DNA of 64,000 nt from Phoronis australis (taxonomy: Eukaryota; Phoronida; Phoronidae). Shown piece by piece: positions 44,287 to 56,137 of this stretch; position 1 is the first letter of the stretch, and each line of letters starts with the position of its first letter. The DNA lies in the NCBI GenBank assembly GCA_002633005.1, contig NMRA01000005.1, forward strand, positions 1,159,601 to 1,223,600, in the 5' to 3' direction. A program made the position numbers and the translations under genes. Under the pieces are notes generated by a model. The model was not told the DNA's origin. It was given only the letters and a program-made list of their open reading frames with translations, and searched no databases.

Positions 44287-45405
44287 GTAGCTATCCACTG
44301 TGGTACCTCTCAAATAAGTTGTTGTTGACAGATTTCATTACCCTGAGTTGGCCAAATACCCAGGCACTCATCTCCTCTTCTGGTACAGAACATCTTATGC
44401 TCTGTAGATGTGAAATGGAGTTCAAGGGCCATTTAGTGTACATTGACTGGCTTGTAGGTAGTAGCACTCAGTCACAGGTTAGCCAGTGATGATTGGACGC
44501 ATCACCTGTTGTTGAGACTGGAAACTGGCAGTACATGAGCCTAGCAAGGATGTTCCGAAAGAACCAGGAAATAGACTCCATGGAGACTCTTTTGGAAGCG
44601 AGGTTCAAAAATGTCCCCATTAGGATCTAATGGGTAGTTTTCCTTGTCTTATACATGTATATAGGTCTTTATAGCCATGACATATCGAGTGGCACTTGTC
44701 ATCAGAACCATTTTTGGAATATTTTGACTGTGCCAAATGCAACACCTTCAAATGACCTTCATTTCCTCTTCAAAAAACTTGTGTTGGATTGCTTGCATCA
44801 CCAACATTTGCTTTGATGTCATGACAGAAGACATTTGAGCATCTGTACAGTCTTCTCAAATTTGTCATGTACCTTGCCCCAATGCTGTATTTAGACACAA
44901 CCTGCTTCCTCGTACCTTTGAAACCTACAGTAACATACCTTTAACACATATGCAGGCCACTAGTTGATGAATGATCTGTCTAAGTTTGCCTCTTTCATCC
45001 ATCTATTTTTGCACAAAATGCTCCTCTATGCTTCTGTATTAGGTTTGGAACTGAATTCGACGTTTTTGTGTTTGATTCAGAAATTTTGCGAGATTGCATC
45101 TTTTCTGAAAATCAGTGTACATCTATGATCATCACTTTAATCTGCTTTTTAACTCGATGTTTTTAACACAAACTGTTTTACAAACAATTAATCCATGTTT
45201 ACAATTAGAATGTTTTGTCTCAATCAGTGATTCAGAACTACTTGAGCCTTCTTTATATACCAATATTATGCCAGCAAACAGTTAAACTAAAAACAAACCA
45301 ATGCAAGGGAAAATACTAGAAGAGCCTCTAGAGAGATGACCAAGTGTAGTTATATATGTGTAGTTATAAATCTGCGGGATATACAGTACCAGGCAGAATA
45401 CCAAA

Positions 45406-46748
45406 TACGGTATTCACCCTAATAAGCGCCCATGTCCCTATAAGCACCCCCCGCGATTTCAGACTTTGCTAAAATAAGCGTCCAGTCTATGAACCCTGTG
45501 TACATGCGAAAAATGCCTTGCCTACAGTTTTAAAATTCTGCTGTAACGTCTTCAATTTATCGATAAGATCTGACAGTCCTGAAAAAGTCATTGTGCGCGG
45601 AATTTGTAGACCACGAGCCTCGCCACTGTCGGTATTTAGCCGTGACTATACACTTCAAACTTGCGTCGTGCTTCAAAAAGAACGCAAGCGCGAATCGAAG
45701 ACTAATAAAAACTTGACCTTTGTTCAGTTAAAAGCACGTGGCCAGGAAGCGCGCGCTACATTTAAGTACCTGTCATTGAAGATTAGTCTTCGGGAACTAT
45801 CTATTCATGAAACGGGTAGCATAGCATCGGCAAGAAATAGATATTGGCACTAATTTCTGAAGTTTCTAATACCTTAAAAAACATTTGCGTTATTTTTAGG
45901 AGGAATTATTAAATTAGTTGTAATTGGTGTTTATAAAGTCAAAAAGACCCACTATAGTGAACACTTCCACACCCTTACACCCCCGAATCTCCCGAAAAAT
46001 AACCGTTAGACTGTCACGCATCCAGTCACCCGGTGACTCAATTACATCGACCTTACAATGCTCGAACTTTTTTTAGCAGACGAGATCAACAAGTGCTAAA
46101 TAAAACACGTACTGCTTTACTGTTTGTGTTAATTACCTTAGTTATAATGCACACCTGTATTGTTACATCGCGTTCACTCTGGCAAATGAACTCTGGTGAC
46201 ACCCACATGCTCGCTCACTCACACAATACGCAGACGAACTTCAAAACAAACATCACGTGACAACAACATGTGTGTTTGTCCAGAGATTTTTCTCGTGTTG
46301 CGGAGTATGATCTAGTGCAGATTTAGACTTAATATGGTGATAATCCAGACTCCACAGGAATTTAAAAATCTTAGGGACGCTATTTTGAAAACTTAAGGAC
46401 TTCAGGTAATTTGTTGAATCGAATCTATATTTTTACTCAAGAATTCAAGTTGACCTATTGGCGATCGCGAGGCAGCCACGCATCAGTCGGCGATTTTTCG
46501 CACTGGGATTTTCTGAAAAAGTGCTCGTAATTTAACAACAAAGTTTGATAGCAATGCACTGCAATTTTGTAGAAACTCTTGGCATAGGTTACAGATGAGT
46601 CACAGAGCGTAAAATTGATGAATTCCAGCTTACAATTTCACCCGTTTTGGAGACCGGGTTTCGACCACTTTTGGGCTATAATTAGCGCCCCCCTTCCTGA
46701 AGCGAATTTTTCTAAGCACCCTGGGCGCTTATTAGGGCGAATACAGTA
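45406..46748. mobile_element. Putative 1.34-kb DNA transposon with ~25-bp terminal inverted repeats
   Basis: The left end TACGGTATTCACCCTAATAA (then gcgccca) and the right end reverse complement TACTGTATTCGCCCTAATAA (then gcgccca) agree at all but two positions. A second internal GCGCCC block occurs near each end (about 45442 and 46685). The interior has open frames of 111 and 75 codons without recognisable transposase motifs, so it is probably non-autonomous. The superfamily is undetermined and no clear target-site duplication was found. Confidence 0.75.
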
Positions 46749-47049
46749 CTGGTGGATTCTCTGCAGCTAAAGCATTACCTAAGAACACATGCACTCACTC
46801 AGGTGAATGGCCTGGTGTCTGTTATAATTTGTTATTATACATGCTAGGATACCTTGTCACATGTGCACCCTTACTAACATAATGGCAGTCACTGGTCTAC
46901 CGACATCACATTTGTCTTCAACTCGGGACCTATGTTGAACATAAACGTCTTTGATTCTATTGGTGTAGTTTCTGTAAATTGTGTTTGTGTTATAGTTGCT
47001 ATGTTTTTTGTGATTAATTGTATGTGTTCGAGGAGCTGAGAATTCACGA

Positions 47050-47430
47050 AGATGTGATGCTTAAAGGGCAATGCACACGATGCAGATTTTTGTCGGTAGA
47101 CTTGAAGATGTTTTATCTAGGGCAAGTTGCGGTTTTTAGTTGGTTTTGATCTCCGTCTTCTTGTGCAATAATAGCACTGTTACACGGTAATTCTTGGCTT
47201 ATCTAGCATCCAAAATGGCCGAAAAGCATAATTTCTCCCTAAAAATTAAAATCAAGAAAATTTTAGTCTATAAAGCATGGTTTGTACTGTGTAGATTTCA
47301 TATAACAAATTTTGCAGTAAAGTAATCGCCATTTGAAAATGGAAAATGACAATTTTGGCTATTTTGCTCAAAATTAGTGGAGAATTTCTGTAATGTGTAC
47401 AAAAGTTTTGGGTGAATCAACTACATCACG
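47050..47430 (+). repeat. Interspersed repeat family A copy
   Basis: The head atctagcatccaaaatggcc is followed by aagcatggtttgtactgtgt, gccatttgaaaatggaaaat and gacaattttggctatttt, in the same order as at 12960-13265. Confidence 0.6.
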
Positions 47431-47506
47431 ATGCTAACATCTGTACTGTTCTGCGCTTTCTATTTTCTTTTTAATGTTCACTTTGAATTATTAATGAAAG
47501 GAGATG

Positions 47507-47540
47507 GCGTCACCACAGTGACGCGTCACCACGGTGACGC
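47507..47540. promoter_or_regulatory. Two overlapping 18-bp palindromes with CREB/ATF half-sites
   Basis: GCGTCACCACAGTGACGC (47507-47524) overlaps GCGTCACCACGGTGACGC (47523-47540) by two bases. Each contains GCGTCA and TGACGC. It is an intronic enhancer candidate; function is not shown. Confidence 0.35.
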
Positions 47541-47851
47541 TTGTGCATATTTTGTGTCAGAACATCTGTTTTTTTTTAGGTGAGGATGCAGTCACCTCGA
47601 TTATTCAATTTGAAGGTTTCATGAGCCCAGCTAGCATCTGCAATACTTTTTCAGAAGTTCTTACAAACGTGCTGTTGTGAATTATTAATTGACAGCTGTA
47701 TTCGAATGTACGCCACAATAAACTGTATGATGTATAATATATTTCCTCATGCATGATCATGGCACATGGACTGAATAAACTGTTTATTGACTCGTAAGCA
47801 GTCGTCGAGACGACTTACACACAGTTCACCAACTACTAAAGGTGCATGTTG

Positions 47852-47991
47852 CAGGACTTGCTTACGTACCCAAAACCCAGATCCTCACTGACGAACATGG
47901 TGTACCAACCGCCCAACACTGTACAGCGACACCAATGAAGTTCAACGTGTTGGTGGAAACTAGCACGGGAATTTTGGGTGCGTAAGTCCTG
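47852..47991. mobile_element. Small MITE-like element with CAGGACTT inverted ends (140 bp)
   Basis: The left end CAGGACTTGCTTACGTACCC and the right end reverse complement CAGGACTTACGCACCCAAAA agree apart from short indels. No target-site duplication is evident. Confidence 0.5.
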
Positions 47992-49050
47992 TTTTATGAG
48001 TCCAGCACCATGTTTGATTGTCTGTGGTCTGTGTTTGTGAATAGGTTAAATGCGTTTATCGGCTCTGTCATTCGAGTTTTTAAGCAAGGAACTATGTTTC
48101 TGCCATGTTTTGCGGGTAGCCTGTATATGGTGTGATGATCCCGGTTCGCTTGGAACAGCGATTTGTTGTCAACTTCACGCAGAAAATATTCAGAGGAAGT
48201 ATGCGTGTGAGATGTACTCTTGGCGTCCAGTGCAGAGTAATTAATAAGATATCTGCAAAGTGCTTCGTGCTAGTTCGTTAGTTTTGCTGGCTAATTACCT
48301 AATTGTGTTATTTTTTTATCAATCTTGGCTTACACAAGGGAGTTATTAAAGTATATTGCATGCGGAGTAGTTAAGAAACTGTGTAGGCCACGACAGGCAT
48401 CTCAATTTTTTCGTAATTTAAAATATATTGAGGTGGTGTCTGAAATTGGGGGACACTGATAGTTGTCAGAAAATTGTATGAATTTTCCCATTGTTTTGTG
48501 CCTGAGAGATGCATATTTGTCTTATGAAAGAGTTAAAGCATTTTTGCTGTTATCCCCCCTGTTTGAATTTAAATACGTTTCAATTTCAATGTCGTATTCC
48601 CAATTTTTCCGTGAAAGTTTATTATTTATCCTTTCTCAGTTTATGCAGAACGGAAGAATTTTTTGTGATCATCAACCTTTTGGTAGACTATTTAAAGTGC
48701 TTTATGGTGATCTGATGTTGCTGATCTTTGTTATTGGCATAGCAACTATTAAAGCTGTATTTTGCCACTATGTAGCTGCCAATGTTGATTTTTTATCCGA
48801 TGACCTTGTGACCTTTTGAGTTTAACATGTTACCATGCTCATCTGATCTTGAATTGTTTCTACATCAGATGGCAGTTCAAGTTCCAGCTCAATAACATGC
48901 AGGCCAAAAATTTTCGTGTGTGTTTGATGGTTTCGTCGTTTTGTTGGTAACGGAAATAGAATATTGTGACAGTAAGGAATATTAGGAGAGCGATTTTCTG
49001 AGAGTAGAACTGTAGAAGAGCCAATTCAATTTTAGTTTTAGCTAACCATA

Positions 49051-49485
49051 CAAGAGTCCCATTTATACATCAACTTTTGGCCCGGTACAACTGACACGGA
49101 GCAAATTGACCTGTGTCAAGCGGCCGTTTACACACACAACTCACTAATCGTGGCAAGACAGAAATTGCAGGATGGAGAGACTGGATCGCACATGTGCAGG
49201 TTTAGAAATGACGAGAGTTGCAGAGACAAAGAACCCGTACGTAGGTCATTAGGCAAGCGCAGTAGAGATGATCCTTTCCGCCTTACTCCAATTTCGCGTT
49301 TAGACATATAATTGACATGGAGCAAGATGTTCGGGCGCAAATTACTCTACCTCACAAATGGGTGGCAAAATTTGTCACCGCGGTGTCAGTTTGCTCCGTG
49401 TCAGTCCCATTTACACACTGGAACAACTCGTTCCGTGTCAGCTGATCCATGTCAACTTTTGAAGTGTAAACGGCACTAAGGCTAC
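49051..49485. mobile_element. MITE-like element with imperfect inverted ends
   Basis: The left end agtcccatttatacatcaac resembles the reverse complement of the right end, agtgccgtttacacttcaaa. Inside, gacacggagcaaattgac near the left end is mirrored by tttgctccgtgtcag near the right. No transposase is present. Confidence 0.55.
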
Positions 49486-49594
49486 ATGCAAATTTAGTCA
49501 TGGTCACATCTAACCAGATTAAATAGCCCAAAAATTAATTGTTTTAAAGCTCTCGCTCCTGATATTAGAGATCGATTAAGAGCAAAGCATGAGA

Positions 49595-49750
49595 ATTTGG
49601 GGACCTGTGATAGTATGCACCCAGAGATTGAAAGGTTGGTCAATAAATACCGCAGTCAACAGTCCTGTGTATTTGGGGACCTGTGATAGTATGCACCCAG
49701 GGATTGAAACGTTGGTCAATAAATACCACAGTCAACAGTCCTGTGTATTT
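49595..49750 (+). repeat. 76-bp direct tandem duplication
   Basis: The segment starting ggggacctgtgatagtatgc (49599) is repeated from 49675 with about four differences. Open frames across it repeat accordingly and are not genes. Confidence 0.92.
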
Positions 49751-51059
49751 GTATCAAATCTCTTGACTCAATTCAGCTGGTTATCTCTGTTGTTGGAGAT
49801 TAAACCATAACTTTATGTAAACAACCTGTGGTGCAACCATTGGTGTAGAACATGGGGATGGATAAGGGCCTTTTAAACACATAATACACTTGTGAAACAT
49901 GTTATTGAAATATGAGTAGTGGCAAAGTGTTATCTTATTGTAGTTAAAGAGGGATATGACTATCTCAGTAGCATTTTGATGACTTGCTTGTACCAAATGA
50001 TTAGTAACTGCTCCTGGTCAATAATCGATGTATGGTTTCAAATTCGGAAGCTCGCCAGAATAAAAGCTGCATTCGCACTAAGGTCGTGGATTTCTACATT
50101 TAAGAGTGACATTGCTATTGTAGTGTGGGAATGCAACATTTTCTGTGTTTGTATAAAATGGAAACACTTGTGCTTGAAATAGTACCCCACTGAAGTTAGT
50201 TTAGTGTAATGATTTTGATGAGGGTCGATTGTCTGCATTTCGATTTCGTTTTGTTTTCCCTTTATTTTCATGGCCATGACTGTTTATGTAGATTTTTGCT
50301 GCTGGCTAGCTTCTTAGACTATTCCTTCTTTGGAGCTGTCTCAGTGTAGCAGGATGCGGTCAATGTGGCATGAGCTTTATGGTGTCTAAAAATGGGCTGC
50401 ACCCAATGGATTTCAGGGAAAACACATTAAAATTATTCCCTAGAAATGGAAATGATGTCATCATCTCTTATTTTAGAACTGAAGTTTTTGAACAATCTAC
50501 TGAGAATATTGTATATTGCTAGACAGCAATTTTCATTTTTACGGCCAAAAATGCATTTTTGACATTGTTTTTGGATGGATAGATAGTTATTAGCTATAAC
50601 CGAAGACATAAAACAATATAATTTATTAGTTTAGTGATTTAATTACAATTTCCAAAAGAGGTGGGAGGTTTTTATTTTTTTTAGATGTGCTCCAGACCTG
50701 GCCCGGAGGCATTTATTGGCAACCTGTTGTTGATTTATGTTGGTCCTAGGTCAGGCCAACACCTCGGGTATCTTTGAATGGCAAACAGATTAATTCACCT
50801 TTGACAATCGTATGTTCTAAGGTTATATCATTTAGAGGGATAGGGACTCGGTGTTTATTAATTATAAGAAGCTTTGGTGATTAAAAATTCCTTAGCAGGA
50901 CACTCTGAGGAATTGGACTTGGTCAAACTTCACTCTTCTTGTTGTCACCATTTTACCGTTCCTCATTGTTGACTGGCGTAATGAAGTGAACTTGAGAGAT
51001 ATAAAATAACATAGATTTTAATTATAGACTGTTAAAATACAATAACAGGTCAGCAGGAG

Positions 51060-51440
51060 TTCGTACAGTATTTCAGGGGCATCCAAAATGGGTGTCCCAG
51101 TCTTTCAGTTTGCAGGACCATGGGACTACAGGACAATGTGACTATGTGTTTGACCTCAGGTGAAATTTCTGTTACAGTGGTATGTTGCTGTGTAGATATA
51201 CGGTAGTCAGCAATAGTTTTTGTTGTATCTTGCGTTAACCGTATCTTAACTTTTTTATTCTGGACAAAACAAGCAGCTCCCAGAGCAAGTTAAAGCAAAT
51301 ACCAGTGCCTATGTGCTTACTTAGCATGGACGTCCAAATGCTGAACAGGGCGTCCAAAGGCTGGTTAGGACTCCTAACTGAGGCATCTATAGTCAGGGTG
51401 TATATTTAGACACCCTGGAGGGGCACTAGATGGAGGCCTG
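51060..51440. mobile_element. Degenerate relative of the CAGGCCTT hAT element
   Basis: The interior blocks ggacgtccaaatg, gggcgtccaaa and gacaccctgga, and the end agatggaggcctg, resemble the element at 43843-44286. The left end is poorly preserved (caggggcatccaaaatgggt). Confidence 0.4.
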
Positions 51441-51899
51441 CATGCTGTCAAATATCCATAGTTGTGGGATGAGATATTCAAATGATTTACCAACGTCAGT
51501 GATTGAAAGAAATTGTCCCCCCCCTCTGGGGTCAATTTGTTCCCTCTTACACGTCAGAATTTAGATCAAACGAAGGAGGTTTTTTGCTGTCACTACGCAT
51601 AATACTCAAACATAGAATGTTTCCTATTAGGACTATTTAATGATAACTAAATTCTTATTAAATACCCATTTAGACCTGTTTTAAGAACACTAAAATGTTT
51701 CGGAAGGTAACAGCTGTTCTAGTTAGTACTTGTTACGCAGCAGTTTGATCAAAACGTTGAAAATAACACTTCGTGCAGTTGTACTGCTGGCCTTGAAATC
51801 TGCCATGTAAAGGTTGTTTGAAACAAGGGTGCCTTTGTGCATCCACTGCTAAGCTGCTTTTGCAGAAGAAAAACTAGTCAGCTTGTTACAATGTCACGT

Positions 51900-52180
51900 T
51901 ATTTGTTCCAAAACCCATAAATATTCTGATAAAGCACTATAAACCTTACTAGTTTCGGATAAAAGTAGTTGCCAAAACTGCCCTTTTCATTTTTCAAGTG
52001 CTTCTAACCATGTTGTGAATGGTCGCACTTTTTCAAAACATTATCGGATGGTACCTATGTTACAGAACTTGCACATGGAAAACCATTAATTCTATGCGAC
52101 ATATCATTGGTGGAAACAAGATACGGTGAAATAACAGTTCGCTTGTGAGCCACATTGTTTCCTAGAGTGATGTGATTTTA
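51900..52180 (-). repeat. Interspersed repeat family A copy, reversed
   Basis: Read on the minus strand it gives ctaggaaacaatgtggctca then caagcg, gttttccatgtgcaagttct, gttttgaaaaagtgcgacc and gcttgaaaaatgaaaagggc, in the family A order. Confidence 0.55.
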
Positions 52181-53179
52181 TTGTAAGGTTGGAAGAAACT
52201 GTGGAGATAGAGGATCAAAAGGACACAAGGTTTGACAGTACCAGGTGATGCCCATCCAAAGGGATACAGTGTAGAACTGATACCAGATTGGACATTAGGA
52301 AAGTGAATGCTAAAACAAATGAGAGAAAAACTGGTTTTGGGGTCCTCTTTGGTAGGAAGTTGGTGGAGCATCCATTAGTGGCTAGGATGTCAATATAGTA
52401 CCTGATTTGATCAACTGTATCAAAAGCTTGAATGCTATCAAGCAACAGTAGCTTTGTTGGGTTTGGGCAAAGCTGGAGGTGTTTGCCTAGTGCTATCATA
52501 TTCAGTTGATAGGGCTTCTGTTGTGTGTTGGCAATGTGGACATCAGGGTATCACTGTTAAGATTATGAAGGTGTTGACCTCATTTTCGTTGGTCTACAAA
52601 TCCCTTGGATAGAGGTAGGTGGTGATGTGTGTGCTTAGATACAGGTGGCGAAAACGTGAAATTTACTTTGTTGTGTTACTGAAAATTCATGTCTAATTAA
52701 ACTAATGACTGAAATCATTTTGTAAACGGATTACTTCCGTTGTACGATGTCAGCAACAGCTTTAAATATATTTACTGCATTGTTGATTTTTACGTCAGCG
52801 TAAGTAAACACTTTTTTCTTGATTTTGTGTACGCCAAATTTTAAGAGTTTTGGGTTCGACACAAAGGGTTACACTGTTTTTTCTTTTACGTTTTATTTTG
52901 ATACTCATCATATTTTTATGAAATAAGCAAAAAATTTGGGGTCACTGTTTTTGTTTTGGTCTGTTGTAGTTCAACAAAATCAAATGAGAATGTACCCTTT
53001 GGCCTTCTAAAAGCACACCAATTTCAAAGTCATGATTACCCCTCTGCATTTCTCTAAATATCAATTATGGTGTATTTTTAGGATTGTGAAATGAGTTGAT
53101 GGGAACATACAAGAAGTTTCGTCTTTGATAGATTAAATATTGTCGTTTGAATTAAGTCGTACTTAATAATTACACTTGA

Positions 53180-53250
53180 GGGGGCAGTGTGGCCTAGTGT
53201 GATAAGTGTCCGCTTCCTGTTCAAGAGGTCATGGGTTCAAGTCCGAGCTT
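53180..53250 (+). mobile_element. tRNA-derived SINE head
   Basis: A B-box GGTTCAAGTCC lies at 53234-53244 and an A-box-like TGGCCTAGTGTG at 53190-53201, spaced as in a tRNA. The 5' GGGGGCAGTGTGGCCTAGTG and 3' sequence do not form a full acceptor stem, so this is a SINE head, not a functional tRNA. Confidence 0.7.
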
Positions 53251-53270
53251 TTAACAAAATACATGTCACA

Positions 53271-53567
53271 GGTCCCTTTCATACTAAGGTCGAGGCGTCC
53301 TTACGGTCAGTGTGAATGGTTAACTTTGGTTCTGGATCGAAGTTAATAGGGTCAGTTAACTTAGCCGTGAATTTGTCGACGGAGCATTGTTGTTTCAGTC
53401 AACTTCGATGTCATTGAAATTATGAGCAGGGGCCACTATTATCTGGATTACTTCGATGATGACAGTGTCACTTATCGTTCACCAATGTTGTTATGAATGT
53501 TTCCACTGAGCTCACAGTATGCATCTACGTTCCTCTAGTACCGGAGTTCAGCTAGTGTGAAAGGGCC
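53271..53567. mobile_element. MITE with GGCCCTTTC-type ends, copy 2 (297 bp)
   Basis: The left end GGTCCCTTTCATAC and the right end GTGTGAAAGGGCC are inverted repeats. The interior parallels 43384-43789 but is about 110 bp shorter. It begins 20 bp after the SINE head. Confidence 0.6.
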
Positions 53568-54008
53568 AAAAGGGCATTAGGTGATTGTGCCTCAAAAGAG
53601 ACTTTTATAGTGACGAGAATTATTAGGGTTATGTACAGTGGAAGACCCTGGAAAAATGTCCAAACCTGTCTAATTTTTGAACATCATATCTCGGAAGTCG
53701 TCCATCGATTCTCATGAAACTTCCAAATACTTTGCTTTATGCCATGATGTCTAAAACACTGGCTGGAAATGTTTTGCATGAGGGGCTATAAAAACGCGAC
53801 TTTCATGATTTCATGAAGTTCTGTGAAACGAAATACTTCAGAAAATATAATAATAATTGCAGGCGGTCTTGTTCACGTTGTACCAGACGTGCGCAGGCCA
53901 AGCATGTGGGCCCATTGTACTGATCACCTGGAAATATTTTTGTGCTTTATTTATATAATATATAGTTAAAACTGAGCTGAGGAGCTAGAAACCTGACTCA
54001 AGGGTCTA

Positions 54009-54090
54009 GCAGTGTGGCCCAGTAGGACCCGAACCCACGACCTCGAGTACAGAAGGCGGACACCATCACACTAGGACACACTGCCTCCTC
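54009..54090 (-). mobile_element. tRNA-derived SINE head, reversed
   Basis: On the minus strand it reads gaggaggcagtgtgtcctag, then a B-box GGTTCGGGTCC (54025-54035). It is clearly the same family as 53180-53250, in opposite orientation. Confidence 0.7.
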
Positions 54091-54306
54091 TATACTTCAG
54101 AAAACTGTACTAGCATTTTAGAGATTTTATCTTGAATATTTACATGAAATAAAATTTTACCATTTTATTGTTACTGTTGTTTTGCTGTCAGTGTATCTTT
54201 TTGTTAATTTTTTTTGAAACACGTGGTCATGTGACCTAATTAATGGCAGATCAGTAAAAAGTCAAAAAATCAAGTTTTACAAGCTTTCTACTTTCAGGAA
54301 ATATAC

Positions 54307-54424
54307 GCTTTTACAGAGTTAAGCTTTTACAGAGTTAAGCTTTTGCAGAGTTAAGCTTTTGCAGAGTTAAGCTTTTACAGAGTTAAGCTTTTACAGAGTT
54401 AAGCTTTTACAGAGTTAAGCTTTT
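54307..54424 (+). repeat. 16-bp tandem repeat, ~7 copies
   Basis: The unit gcttttacagagttaa has A/G variants at one position. It sits at the end of repeat C copy 2 and is absent from copy 1. Confidence 0.93.
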
Positions 54425-54774
54425 GTTAAAATCTTAAGTTTTGTAGATTTTTGGCTTAGTACAGAGTTGTTGATAAGGTCTTTAAAGTTTTTCTGATGCC
54501 AAATTGCTTTATTAGAGCAATTTGCTTCACTCTTAATTACTAGTTGTAAATTTCGTTAACGACTTTGTTGTGCACACTCAATGACCCGATTAAAGTTGGT
54601 GTGAACCCATTCCTGTCTCTGATGTTTCGGCTTGCTAATTACTAAGTCATCTCACCACTCTCTCTATTGTATTGATCAACTATTAATTTCAAACATGTAT
54701 CTCAACCGGGGTCATATACTTTAAAGTTGCACAACACGGGCATCGGTGACATGCAGTACTCATCAACCAATCAG

Positions 54775-55015
54775 TGTGTTATGGTAAAATTGCTACAGTT
54801 TCGCATAGCGCAAAATCGTTCTTTTAAATTTTAATGGGTTCTAACATTGTTTTGAATGTCCACGTTTTTTCAAGATGTGGTCTATTGGCAGCTATAGTAC
54901 AGAGTTTGAACATGGAAAAGTATTTATTTCATGCTAAATGCGTCTTTTATGGAAAAAAAATAGGAATAAGATTTCACTTTCCCGTTGTATTGTGTCCTAA
55001 ATTTTGTTGCTGCAA
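54775..55015 (-). repeat. Interspersed repeat family A copy, reversed
   Basis: Read on the minus strand it opens with aatttaggacacaatacaac and contains the ttccatgttcaaactctgta and cattcaaaac blocks that align with 51900-52180. Confidence 0.5.
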
Positions 55016-56137
55016 AGGGCCGTTGTGAGGCCTGGGATGTACCTAGCAACGTGCTGGCTCCGATCTATTATGGATTGTGATTGGTCACCAAAAATGAGTT
55101 TGAGTAACTTAGCAACGAAAGTTCACTCAAGGTTACAGATTGGTCTCCTCATCCCTATCGTACAGAAAAATGGCAAATGAACTGTGTTCATACAGCCTCG
55201 TCAGCCTTTATTAAATGCAAAAGTAACACCTATCAGGCTAGTTAACTCACATGAGTTTCCGAGTAAGGAAGTCAATATAGTCAGGAACTTGACTGTATTT
55301 TCGGTCTGCACGAAGCCAACTGCATTCTGGAGGCTGGAATGAGGCTAAGGGCTCGTTCTTGTATGCCTATCGTTCCCCCTCTGGTCACGAGCCTGGACTC
55401 ATGCCTGCTTTGGTCTGTAAATATCAGGGTTCTCTCTGAGCAACAATCCTGGTTCAAATTATGCGTCATGCTTTTGCATCCTAATTTCCTTTCTGTTGAT
55501 TCAAAAGAACAAGTACTTTCACTTGTTGAGCATGTCATTACAGTGCTCAATGATTCGCTTTACACCAAGTCGTATGGTGGTTCCATTCCTCAGTATCTTA
55601 CATGTACCTCTCCAGTTTCTCCCCGCAAGTGTGCACTCATTCTCTTCTCTAACTCAATTCCTCCCATCAACGACCAACAAACATAGCATGGCAAACGATT
55701 GCATACACTGGTGGCACGTATTTTGCCGAACAATTCTGACTTCCATATGTTTACTTCCTGTTGTAATTTAAGCGTGTATTTGATGTGCGTTGACTGCTGT
55801 GGTGTCAAATGCACTGATATCACGAAACAAATGAAACAGTTGTGAAGCAAAGGTATTAAATTTAGGAAAACTATTTGTAGTACTAAGTTTGGAAGTCAAC
55901 ACGAACTTTAAAACAAATTTAAGGGAAATTATTTTCTGACTTAGATACTCGCGGTGAAAACTTCGTGGCGACTTGAGGTTTTTCCCAGATCGCCAAACAT
56001 ATCCTGAGGTCATATTGGCGACCTTGCAGGTCACCAAATCAATGGCTGCATTATTATTTTTATCACAAAATAATAGACATAACTACCACTGTACAACAAT
56101 ATTTCAGTCATTTGTCTTGTGATGCAGAAAAATGGCT

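Larger units (their letters stand above)
53690..54470 (+). repeat. Interspersed repeat C, copy 2, interrupted by a SINE head
   Basis: It shares ordered blocks with 42510-42960 but has about 250 bp of extra sequence (roughly 53850-54110) that includes the reversed SINE head at 54009-54090. Confidence 0.55.

Noticed and set aside
45518-45853. 111-codon frame inside the 45406-46748 element as a transposase
   Set aside because: No DDE/DDD-type motif, zinc finger or similarity to a transposase family is visible.
48463-48819. 118-codon hydrophobic frame as a membrane protein gene
   Set aside because: T-rich DNA naturally yields Leu/Phe-rich frames. No start context, partner exon or family similarity is seen.
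53180-53250. Functional tRNA gene
   Set aside because: The B-box is good but the acceptor and anticodon stems do not pair properly, and a second reversed copy nearby fits a SINE.
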